Assembly (NCBI RefSeq): GCF_902499175.1
Contig: NZ_CABVQC010000033.1
Span: forward strand, 1 to 64,000
Direction of reading: 5' to 3'
Origin: Burkholderia aenigmatica
GTDB lineage: Bacteria > Pseudomonadota > Gammaproteobacteria > Burkholderiales > Burkholderiaceae
DNA length: 64,000 nucleotides
Shown: positions 49,693 to 58,528 of the stretch, in pieces
Numbering within the stretch: position 1 is the first letter of the stretch
Layout: each line of letters begins with the position of its first letter
Notes under the pieces: generated by a model
What the model was told of the DNA's origin: nothing
The model's input: the letters and a program-made list of their open reading frames with translations, nothing else
Database searches by the model: none
Made by a program: the position numbers and the translations under genes

Positions 49693-52600
49693 ATGCAACT
49701 CGACCTGTTCGGCGCCACTCGGGAGGAGGCGACTCAGGAAACGGCGCCCCCCATCATCACAAACACGGGGGCGTGGCGCCACCCTGAAGCTGAAGCCTTC
49801 GATGTCGCCTTGCGGACGGGTTCATTAATCAATGTTGTTGCGATTCTCAACAAGCTGAAGACTGACGCGGCTGCCAAAGTCCTGTTGGCGTCAGGCTTTG
49901 CTATCACCACGATGAAGGACCGCGCCCAACTTATGAAGGACGTGCAGCCGCAGCTCATGGCGGCCGTGCGCCTCAGGATGACGGGCCACGAACTGCACGA
50001 CCATCGCAAGGCACAGATCGATCGCGCTACAGCCCAAGAGGCTTGGGAATCTGGTACATTAATTAATAATTCGCAACAGCCTCAGGAAGCGACGGAGAAT
50101 CAGGATCATGGAAGCACTCTACAAACGCGAGCTGTACGGGGAGACGACCGCCCTCAAAATCGAGTCGATGGGGTCGACGGCAGTCTCCATCGCGAACCGC
50201 TGGGCGCTGGGGTGGCAGGATCGGGTGACCGCTCTGTTGGTCGCCAACCAGTACCTGAACAAGCTGACCGCGCAGACCGATCTGGAGAAGGACGTTCTGG
50301 CGAACGAGACGGAAATGACCCATCTGTCGCGCCACGAGATCCTGGCGATGCACGGAGTGCAACAGGAACCGCCGGAAGCAACGCACCTGGTGGGCTGAGC
50401 ACACCACCTACGGCCCGTAGCGAGTCCCAGCCTAGCGAGCCCCCGCCCGCAGCAGCTCAAGCGTCTACCCCACCCGACAGCAACGGCATTGCGTTGCTGC
50501 GTCAGATCGAAGCGGCCTGGCGCCAAGCCATCCCCGAAGATGGTCGCTTCATCTTCAATCGCCTGTACCCAGCGACGGCAACCCTCAACGGTGTGACGCG
50601 CCGTTTCGGCGTCAGCAAGGCCAGTGGCGCCGGCCCATTCCGCCTCACAGCCCTGGTGCAAAACCAGTTGGGCCCTCAATTCAACTACTACAAGCTCACG
50701 CGCGAAGGCGAGGTGATCCGCGAAGGGCAGAGGAACCTTTGGGCGCTGACGCCCGAAGCGCGTGAGATCCAGATCAACGAGTTCAAGGCCGTTTTCCAGG
50801 CTGAGGAATTGGGCACTGACGTCGCCACGACTCAGAAAGATGGCGCCCAAGCAACGCCACCGCTAGGCGCGCAAGACCTGGCGCAAGGTGAAATCCGCCA
50901 GCAACACAAGGCGGCCGATGCTCTGGCGCCGCAGACCTCTACCGATGCGCAAGGTGCAACGAGTGCGACCGCAGGTACCGCGCAAGACGCAGCAAAAGCG
51001 GCAGCGCGCGAGGCGCCTGGAACGCGCCATCGTCTGCCAAGTGATGCTCCTCAACTGGAGCGCTTGAAGCAAGTCATTGAAACCTTCCACCCAAGCCGCA
51101 ATACCCTTGAAGGCAACGCCCGCGCTGCAATTGCCCTCGTCATTCAGGAACTGGAGCGCCCGAGAACGGTAGCCAGTGTGACCGCCATGCTCGAAAAGGC
51201 GTCCAGCGACCTCATGAAGCAGTGGCCTGCCCAAGCACAAGTCGTTGAGGAAGTTGCCGAAGCGCTGAAGGATACTCGCGAGCGGGCCCAGAGCCTGGCG
51301 AAGCCCTCAAGCGAGGGCCACACCATCGTGGGCCGCCGTGCTGATGGCGTCATGATCCGGCAGGATCAGAACGGCGTGCGTTTCTATGCCGAGGGTGGCG
51401 TTCGTATCAGTGAAAGCGTGAGCATGCGACCCACGCCCGAAGGCATGCGCATTGAACGCGGTGAACTGAAGCGCGACTTCATGACGGCTGAGGAATCCGC
51501 CGCGCAACGCGCGCAGAAGGCGCCGGCCCCAGGAGAACAGGGCGTTGAAGACTTGGGTGCCTTCATCCGTGTCGCGGCCGACTCAGTTGAGGAATTGCGC
51601 CGGGTGGACGTCATGCGAGTGCTGGAATCCAACTCGCTGCGCAAATTTTCGTTGGCCCGCTACATCGCTCAGCAGCGACCGGACCTGGAGCAGGAAGTCT
51701 CCGAAGTGATGGTGGATGAATTCGGCCTGCCGGACTGGCGCGCACGTGAGGATGAGGTGGACAACAAGGGTGAGATCCAGCTCACCGAATCCAAGGCCAT
51801 CGTCCAGCCGCAAGCCACCGAGCAACCGGCGCCCGCCGCAGGGGTCCAGATCGCAACGGCGGGCACCACTACCCCTGTTGAATCGCGGGCCGCCGCAGAA
51901 CGGCGTCCAGCTTCGGCGCCGCCTTCCGAGATCGTGCCGCCGGTACGCCAGAAGCCCAGCGCCCAAATCCCCCTCGGCCCCCGGCCACCGATGGTGGGCC
52001 CGATCACGTACACCCGCGAGCAATTGGAGTCGATCTACGTCACGCAGATGACGGACCAGCAGTTGCGCCAGGCCTCGGAATTCTTCACCGAGGGCAGTCG
52101 AGCGCAAGCGATTCGACTGCAGATTGAGAAGCGTGCCCAAGAGGCGCAGGCCGCCCTTGCCGCCCAAGCTGAAGCGGCGCAAGCCGAAGCATTGGCCTCC
52201 GTGCGTGCCGTCAAGCCCGCTGGCCAAGAGCGCTATGGTGAGCGGCTGGACCACGTTATTACTGACGCGGACCAGATCGGGCAGGGTGGCCTCATGGAGA
52301 AGTACCGGGACAACGTCCGCGCAATTCAATTGGTGCGCACGCTTGACGCGGAGAACCGCAACGCGACGGCCGACGAACTGCGCGTGCTGGCCAGGTACGT
52401 GGGATGGGGCGGCTTGAAAGGCGTTTTCGACCCGCAGAACAAGAATTGGGCGCAACAGCATGTTGAGCTGAAAGCCTTGCTGACGGACGCCGAATGGGCT
52501 GCGGCGAGCCGCTCACAGCTTGATGCGTTCTACACAGCGCCTGTTGTGGTCGATGCCATGTACGCGGGCCTCTCACGCATGGGCTACAACGGCGGCAGGA

Positions 52601-55600
52601 TGATCGACCCCGCCATGGGCAGCGGCAATTTTGTCGGCATGATGCCGGCTGAGATGCGGCGCGAGTCGAGCATTCACGGCGTTGAGCTGGACATCCTCAC
52701 GAGCCGTATTGCCGCCGCGCTGTACCCGACGGCCAAGATCGCGAAGGCCACGGGCTTTCAGGCGTACAACGCGCCGGCAGGCTACTTCGACCTGGTGGTG
52801 GGTAATCCGCCGTTCGGTAGCCAGCCCATTGTGGACGAGCGCGGCTCGGCCTACTCGGGCTGGTCCATTCACAACTACTTCTTTGCCAAGAGCATCGAGT
52901 TGCTGCGGCCAGGCGCCCTGATGTCCCTGGTGGTCTCGCATTACTTCCTCGACAAGCTCGATCCCCAGGTCCGTCAGTGGATTTCGCGCCGCGCGGAGCT
53001 GGTGTCGGGCGTGCGCCTGCCCAACAACGCGTTCAAGGGCAACGCGAACACGGAAGTGGTGACTGACGTCCTTATATTCCGTCGCGTTGACCACGAGAAC
53101 TCGCTCGGCCGTGACGAGCGTCCGGACTGGTTGGAGACGACGGACGTCGAGATCGAGAATCCGAAGACGGGCGACATCGCCTCGCTCGCGGTCAACAACT
53201 ATTTCCTGAAGAACCCGCAGAACGTCCTCGGCAAGCACTCGGCCGAGGGCACGATGTACCGCGCCAACGAATACACGGTGGTGCCAGACGAATCCAAGGG
53301 CACCCTGCAGGAGCAACTTGCTCGCTGGGTCGAGACCCTGCCCGTGGGCATCTATTCGCGCATCGAGCGCACGGATGACGTGGAGGTGTCAGCGGCAGCC
53401 AGCGACATCCCGGAGCACATCAAGGAAGGGTCATTCTTTCTCAAGGAATCGAAGGACGGCCCGGCCGTCTGGCAGCGCTTACCGGACATGCGTGGCGAGC
53501 AACGCGCAGTGCCATGGGAAGCACCCAACGAGCGTGCTGGCGAGCGCATGGTGGGGATGATCCGCATCCGCGAGGCCCTGCGCGCGCAGATGCGACTGGA
53601 GCGCAGCCCGGAAGCTACGGATCCTCAGATCGAATTCCATCGTCGCGAGCTGAACCGGATCTACGACGGCTTCAACAGCAAGTTCGGTTTCCTCAATGAT
53701 CCGGTGAACCGGCGCATCTTCCTGGACGACACCGAGTCGCCCTTGGTGCAAGCGCTGGAGTTCGATTACGAAAAGGCCATCACGCCTGCCTATGCGCAAG
53801 AGCACGGCGTAGAGCCGAGGCCTGCGCGCGCCGTGAAGGCGGACATCTTTAGTCGGCGCGTGCTTTTCCCACCTGGTGAGCTGGAGGTGGTGGAGACGGC
53901 CAAGGATGCGCTGCTGCACTCGCTCAATCAGCGTGGCCGTGTTGACCTGGAGTATATGCAGCGAGCCTATGGCCGCGAGGAAAAAGAGATCGTCGCCGAG
54001 CTGGGCGATCTGATCTATTTCGATCCGAAGTCGGGTGCCGTGGTCACGGCCGACGAATACCTGTCGGGCGACGTGAAGACGAAACTTGCACACGCGCTGG
54101 AGGCAGCCAAGGAGAAACAGGAACTGCAGCGCAACGTGCAAGCGCTACAGAGCATCATTCCGGCCGACAAGATGCCCTCGGAGATCCACGCGGCAATCGG
54201 TGCCAGTTGGATCCCAGTAAAGCATTACCAGGCCTTCGCCCGCGAAATCTCAGGCGGTGAGGCAGCTTTCACCTACGTGCGCTCCACGGGCCAGTGGCTC
54301 ACGGGCGAGAAGCGGGGTATCAACTTTGCCAAGAACAACAACGAGTTCGGCACACCCAAGATGGGCGCCATCGACATCCTAGGGTTGGCGATGAACAGCC
54401 GCGCTCCAGAGGTCAAAAAGCCGGTGGAAGTAGATGGACAGACGCGGTACGTGACCGACGAGGAGCAGACCGAAGCGGCACGGCAAGCGGCCGACAAGAT
54501 CAAATCACACTGGGAGTCATGGCTGTGGGGCGATCCAGAACGGGCGCAGGAGTTGGCCGGCATCTACAACGAACGCTTCAACCGGACGGTTGAGCGCAAG
54601 TTCGACGGTTCGCACCTAACGTTCCCTGGGATGAGCCCGGCCATCGAGCTACTTGGCCACCAGAAAAATGCGGTCTGGCGCGGCCTGCAGAGCCGCACCA
54701 TGTTGCTGGACCACGTGGTCGGCGCCGGCAAGACCTACGAGAGCATTGCCATGTTCATGGAGATGCGCCGGCTTGGCATCTGCAACAAGCCTCTGCTGGC
54801 GGTGCCCAACCACCTGACACTGCAATGGCGCAGTGACTTCTATCGCCTCTATCCCGGCGCGAACGTGCTGGCGGCCACGCCTCAGGACTTCGAGAAGGAG
54901 AATCGCGAGCGACTGTTTTCCAAGATCGTGACGGGGAACTGGGACGCAGTGATTATTGGCCATTCCGCGTTGAAGAAGATTCCCCTGCCGCCCGGTGCCG
55001 AGATGCAGGTCATCGGCGAACAGGTTGACGACATCAGCGGCGCCATTGAGGACATGAAGCGCGAGCGTGGCGATCGCCACGTGATCCGCGACATGGAAAA
55101 GATCAAGGCCAATCTCGAAGCCAAGGTCGCACGGCTCAAGGAGAAAGCCGGCGACAAGACTAAGGTCGTGGATATGGCCGATTTGGGCATTGACGGTCTT
55201 GAGGTCGACGAAGCCCACGAGTTCAAGAATCTGTTTTTCAATACGCAGATGAACCGCGTGGCGGGACTGGGCAATCCGGCAGGCTCCGGCAAGGCCTTCG
55301 ATCTGTTCGTCAAGACCCGATGGCTGCAGAACACCTACGGCGAGGACGTTCCGCTGATTCATGCGACGGGCACGCCAGTGTCCAACTCGTTGGCCGAGAT
55401 GTTCACGGTGCAGCGGTATCTGCAGTACAACAAGCTCAAGGCCGAAGGCCTGCACGTCTTTGATGCGTGGGCCAAGCAGTACGGCGATGTGCAGAACGTC
55501 TACGAGGTCGCGCCCTCAGGCACGGGCTATCGGTTGTCGCAGCGCTTCGCGAAGTTCAAGAACCTGGGCTCGCTCATGGGCGAGTATCGCAGCTTCGCCG

Positions 55601-58125
55601 ATGTGGTCACGCTCAACGATCTCAAGGCGCAAGAGCTTGCGCGCGGCAAAGTCTTCCCGGTGCCCAAGCTCGCGGGTGGCAAGCCCAAGAACATCGTGGT
55701 GCCGCGCTCCAAGCTGCAAGAGGCATTCTTTGGCGTCCCGGAGATCGCCCGCAATAAGGACGGCAACATCCGTTTCGAGCTGAGCCTTGATCCAGACATG
55801 CCGGTTAACATCGTCGCAGTCGAGGACGGTAAGTTCGAGATGCAGCAGCAAGACGGTGACATCGTTCGCCGTGGCAGCCGGCGCTACGAGACGGCAGAGG
55901 AAGCCGCCTACATGACGGCGCTCTCGGCAATCACTCCGGTCATGCATATCGACCCGAAGTCGATCATTGGCCAGTTCGAGAACCTGCGGCAACTCACGCG
56001 GGAGACAAAGGGCAAGGTCAATGCGCTTTCACTGACGGGCTTGGCCAACAAGGCAGGCCTGGACTATCGCCTCATCGATCCAGCGGCGCCGGACGATCCC
56101 AACAGCAAGATCAACCACGCCATCGACAACATGATGGACCTGTGGAAGCAATGGGAGGCGGACAAAGGCACGCAGCTCGTCTTCTGCGATCTGTCGGTGC
56201 CGCTGTCGGCCAAGGCGAAGATGGCCAGCAAGGAGAAGCGCATCTACGTGCGCGACGAGGCAGGAGCGCTCACGCATAAGAAGGGCACGTTCCACGCGCC
56301 CAAAGACTATGAGGGTCTGGCGTACTTTCTTACCTCCAGCGGGCGCAAGAATGAGCGGACTTTCTCAATGTACGACCCGACCACGGGCCAGCTCATGAAG
56401 GAAGGCCTGGACAGCAAGCAAGACGCGCACGAGTTCTTTGCGCGCCTGGTGCAGCAGGAAGGCGGCACGGAGCGCTGGCTGGACATGCGCGAGCAGTCGC
56501 GCCCGATCGGCGAGGACGAGATCGAGGAGTACAAGAACGAACACTCGCTGGACGTGGAGGGCGATGCCGCCGATGTGGAGTTCTCACTGACTGACATCGA
56601 AGGCGCCACGGGTGTCACGGGCTTTTCGGTCTACGACGACATGAAGGCCAAGCTGATCGCACGCGGCGTACCTGAGTCGCAGATCGAGTTTATTCACGAT
56701 CACGACACGCCGCAGGCAAAGGATGCGCTGTTCAAGCGCACGAACGCGGGCGACGTGCGTTTTCTCTTTGGCTCCACGCCGAAGATGGGCGCCGGCACCA
56801 ACGTACAGAAGCGCATCGTAGGCCTGCATCACATCGACGCACCCTACCGTCCCTCGGACCTGGAACAGCGTGAAGGCAGAGGCATCCGACGCGGCAACAT
56901 GCTCTACGAACGTGATCCTGATGGCTTCGAGTTGGGCGTGTACCGGTATGCCACGTCGCAGACGTATGACACGCGGCGCTGGCAATTGCTTGAGCACAAG
57001 GCCTCAGGCATCGAGCAACTGCGCAACTACACGGTGGGCGTCAATGAGATCGAGGACGTCACAACCGAGGCCTCGAATTCTGCTGATATGAAAGCTGCGG
57101 CCAGCGGCAATCCGCTGATCCTGAAGGAAACACAGCTCGCCAATGAGGTGAAGAAGCTGCGCAATCTGGAGCGCGCACATCGTGATGGTCAGTTCCTGCT
57201 GCAATCTCGGCTTAACTCCAATCGCAACTATGTCAACGTCTACGGCCCGAAGGATCTAGCCGTGCAAGAGGCGTTGAAAGCTGCGCGGGACGCGGCAGCC
57301 GTGCTGGGTGTGTTTGATGGCAAACAACTGCACACCAAAGAGGAAGTCATGGAGGCGATGGACGGCATTGATGCTCATATCTCGGCGTTGAGCACGCCAA
57401 AGAGCCTGACCTATCGTGGCCTTGAGTTCCAATTCGCTTATTGGCAGGACGCGGAGTTCTATGTGATGACCATGCCCGACGGCGACAAGCACCGGATGGA
57501 AGCGTTGTCGCGCTCAGGCGCAGTCACGCGCATGGAGAACTTCTGCGAGGGCGTGGAAAAGGCCGAGGCAGGCGTTCGAGCCCAAATCTCCCGCGCGGAG
57601 CGTGAAGTGCTGAGCCTCTCCGAGTTGGTCGGCAAACCGTTCGATCAGGCGGATGAACTTCAAGAAGCGATCGCAGAGCATGGCAAGGTGCAGCGGGCGT
57701 TGCGCAAGTCCAACTCATTGGCAGCAGTCAAGCCCGAAGAGGCAAGGGCATTCAAGGCGGCCGTGGATTTGCAGAAGCAGAAGCTGCGTGACATGGGGCT
57801 GGGAGAAGCCGTGGCCGAGATCGAGCGCGAAGAGCAAAACGATCTTCAGCTTGCGCCTGGCGCCATGGGGGGCCAAGACACGGCTGATGCTGCCAGGGTG
57901 GGCGCACCGAGCGGCCAGCGACATGGCGAGTTCGTGGGCCAGATCATCAAGGTGGGAGCGGACCACGTGGTACAGAAGATCAACCGTGAAGGAAAGACCG
58001 CCACGCATAGCCTGGTGGACATGGACGGCGCGCTGGATCGACTCCAGGTCGGCGAGGTTGTGACGATCAAGTACCGGGCCGGCCGAGGGGAGGTAGCTTC
58101 CCACATTGGTATCACTCTCGAATAG
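49693..58125 (+). CDS. Giant polyvalent protein: N6-methyltransferase and SNF2-like helicase with KfrB-like end
   Basis: 2810 residues from ATG 49693 (GGAGAG upstream; GTG 49648 rejected). It has a methyltransferase motif NPPF at 1038-1041 within FDLVVGNPPFGS, typical of adenine-N6 enzymes. Helicase motif I GAGKT is at 1677-1681, DEAH at 1839-1842, and motif VI-like QREGRGIRR near 2393. The KfrB-like domain is at about 2747-2805. Such fusions occur in plasmids and are thought to modify or remodel incoming DNA. Residues about 140-235 read like an out-of-frame linker and overlap a second ORF. Confidence 0.82.
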   Translation: MQLDLFGATREEATQETAPPIITNTGAWRHPEAEAFDVALRTGSLINVVAILNKLKTDAAAKVLLASGFAITTMKDRAQLMKDVQPQLMAAVRLRMTGHELHDHRKAQIDRATAQEAWESGTLINNSQQPQEATENQDHGSTLQTRAVRGDDRPQNRVDGVDGSLHREPLGAGVAGSGDRSVGRQPVPEQADRADRSGEGRSGERDGNDPSVAPRDPGDARSATGTAGSNAPGGLSTPPTARSESQPSEPPPAAAQASTPPDSNGIALLRQIEAAWRQAIPEDGRFIFNRLYPATATLNGVTRRFGVSKASGAGPFRLTALVQNQLGPQFNYYKLTREGEVIREGQRNLWALTPEAREIQINEFKAVFQAEELGTDVATTQKDGAQATPPLGAQDLAQGEIRQQHKAADALAPQTSTDAQGATSATAGTAQDAAKAAAREAPGTRHRLPSDAPQLERLKQVIETFHPSRNTLEGNARAAIALVIQELERPRTVASVTAMLEKASSDLMKQWPAQAQVVEEVAEALKDTRERAQSLAKPSSEGHTIVGRRADGVMIRQDQNGVRFYAEGGVRISESVSMRPTPEGMRIERGELKRDFMTAEESAAQRAQKAPAPGEQGVEDLGAFIRVAADSVEELRRVDVMRVLESNSLRKFSLARYIAQQRPDLEQEVSEVMVDEFGLPDWRAREDEVDNKGEIQLTESKAIVQPQATEQPAPAAGVQIATAGTTTPVESRAAAERRPASAPPSEIVPPVRQKPSAQIPLGPRPPMVGPITYTREQLESIYVTQMTDQQLRQASEFFTEGSRAQAIRLQIEKRAQEAQAALAAQAEAAQAEALASVRAVKPAGQERYGERLDHVITDADQIGQGGLMEKYRDNVRAIQLVRTLDAENRNATADELRVLARYVGWGGLKGVFDPQNKNWAQQHVELKALLTDAEWAAASRSQLDAFYTAPVVVDAMYAGLSRMGYNGGRMIDPAMGSGNFVGMMPAEMRRESSIHGVELDILTSRIAAALYPTAKIAKATGFQAYNAPAGYFDLVVGNPPFGSQPIVDERGSAYSGWSIHNYFFAKSIELLRPGALMSLVVSHYFLDKLDPQVRQWISRRAELVSGVRLPNNAFKGNANTEVVTDVLIFRRVDHENSLGRDERPDWLETTDVEIENPKTGDIASLAVNNYFLKNPQNVLGKHSAEGTMYRANEYTVVPDESKGTLQEQLARWVETLPVGIYSRIERTDDVEVSAAASDIPEHIKEGSFFLKESKDGPAVWQRLPDMRGEQRAVPWEAPNERAGERMVGMIRIREALRAQMRLERSPEATDPQIEFHRRELNRIYDGFNSKFGFLNDPVNRRIFLDDTESPLVQALEFDYEKAITPAYAQEHGVEPRPARAVKADIFSRRVLFPPGELEVVETAKDALLHSLNQRGRVDLEYMQRAYGREEKEIVAELGDLIYFDPKSGAVVTADEYLSGDVKTKLAHALEAAKEKQELQRNVQALQSIIPADKMPSEIHAAIGASWIPVKHYQAFAREISGGEAAFTYVRSTGQWLTGEKRGINFAKNNNEFGTPKMGAIDILGLAMNSRAPEVKKPVEVDGQTRYVTDEEQTEAARQAADKIKSHWESWLWGDPERAQELAGIYNERFNRTVERKFDGSHLTFPGMSPAIELLGHQKNAVWRGLQSRTMLLDHVVGAGKTYESIAMFMEMRRLGICNKPLLAVPNHLTLQWRSDFYRLYPGANVLAATPQDFEKENRERLFSKIVTGNWDAVIIGHSALKKIPLPPGAEMQVIGEQVDDISGAIEDMKRERGDRHVIRDMEKIKANLEAKVARLKEKAGDKTKVVDMADLGIDGLEVDEAHEFKNLFFNTQMNRVAGLGNPAGSGKAFDLFVKTRWLQNTYGEDVPLIHATGTPVSNSLAEMFTVQRYLQYNKLKAEGLHVFDAWAKQYGDVQNVYEVAPSGTGYRLSQRFAKFKNLGSLMGEYRSFADVVTLNDLKAQELARGKVFPVPKLAGGKPKNIVVPRSKLQEAFFGVPEIARNKDGNIRFELSLDPDMPVNIVAVEDGKFEMQQQDGDIVRRGSRRYETAEEAAYMTALSAITPVMHIDPKSIIGQFENLRQLTRETKGKVNALSLTGLANKAGLDYRLIDPAAPDDPNSKINHAIDNMMDLWKQWEADKGTQLVFCDLSVPLSAKAKMASKEKRIYVRDEAGALTHKKGTFHAPKDYEGLAYFLTSSGRKNERTFSMYDPTTGQLMKEGLDSKQDAHEFFARLVQQEGGTERWLDMREQSRPIGEDEIEEYKNEHSLDVEGDAADVEFSLTDIEGATGVTGFSVYDDMKAKLIARGVPESQIEFIHDHDTPQAKDALFKRTNAGDVRFLFGSTPKMGAGTNVQKRIVGLHHIDAPYRPSDLEQREGRGIRRGNMLYERDPDGFELGVYRYATSQTYDTRRWQLLEHKASGIEQLRNYTVGVNEIEDVTTEASNSADMKAAASGNPLILKETQLANEVKKLRNLERAHRDGQFLLQSRLNSNRNYVNVYGPKDLAVQEALKAARDAAAVLGVFDGKQLHTKEEVMEAMDGIDAHISALSTPKSLTYRGLEFQFAYWQDAEFYVMTMPDGDKHRMEALSRSGAVTRMENFCEGVEKAEAGVRAQISRAEREVLSLSELVGKPFDQADELQEAIAEHGKVQRALRKSNSLAAVKPEEARAFKAAVDLQKQKLRDMGLGEAVAEIEREEQNDLQLAPGAMGGQDTADAARVGAPSGQRHGEFVGQIIKVGADHVVQKINREGKTATHSLVDMDGALDRLQVGEVVTIKYRAGRGEVASHIGITLE
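50108..50398 (+). CDS. Nested out-of-frame ORF inside the giant gene
   Basis: 96 residues in the +1 frame relative to the giant gene. ATG 50108 has GGAG upstream, and a frame-2 stop precedes it at 50060. The sequence reads as a normal folded protein (IANRWALGWQDRVTALLVAN then HLSRHEILAMHGVQQEPPEA). The giant frame across the same bases is Gly/Arg/Asp-rich, like a frameshifted translation. Either it is a real overlapping gene or the giant gene contains compensating indels. No function recognised. Confidence 0.55.
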   Translation: MEALYKRELYGETTALKIESMGSTAVSIANRWALGWQDRVTALLVANQYLNKLTAQTDLEKDVLANETEMTHLSRHEILAMHGVQQEPPEATHLVG

Positions 58126-58160
58126 TGAATGGTAAAATGCAGAAAAATGGGGTACATGGC

Positions 58161-58451
58161 ATGATGGCGAACGAAGCGACGTTGAGCGCGATTGATCCCA
58201 GGAAGGTTTTCCTGGTTTCTGGTCAACTGCTTGAGCAGAAAGTGGGCGGGCGAGAAGGGATCAGCCCGACGGTCACGCAGCGCGTGGTCGTTGCAGACGA
58301 TGCTGTGGAGGCGGTGCGACGGTTGGCTGAAGCTGAGCCGATGTTCAGGCCTGTGGGGCACGCGTCACTGGCTGACTATGAAGATGCGGCGCGCCGGCTA
58401 AGGGCGGTCGCGGAAGGGCGCAGTAGTGAATGGAGCATCCTGACGGCCTAA
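58161..58451 (+). CDS. Small protein, paralogue of the 42698 ORF
   Basis: 96 residues from ATG 58161 (ATG 58164 also possible). The frame opens at GTG 58125, overlapping the giant gene stop. It has the same KVFLVSGQL strand, TQRVVVADDAVEAV helix and RPVGHASLADYE block as the 42698 ORF. No catalytic motif. Its reading frame is distinct from the giant gene. Confidence 0.6.
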   Translation: MMANEATLSAIDPRKVFLVSGQLLEQKVGGREGISPTVTQRVVVADDAVEAVRRLAEAEPMFRPVGHASLADYEDAARRLRAVAEGRSSEWSILTA

Positions 58452-58492
58452 GGCTGTCAGGGCGCAATGCACCGGCAAAAGGACATTTGGTT

Positions 58493-58507
58493 CTTTTGCT
58501 GCAAAAG
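58493..58507. promoter_or_regulatory. KorB-like palindrome, copy 9
   Basis: Perfect CTTTTGCTGCAAAAG, 21 bp before ATG 58529 of traG. TATTAT (58514-58519) between them could be a -10, so binding would block initiation. Confidence 0.78.
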
Positions 58508-58528
58508 ACAGATTATTATTTGTTGTAC

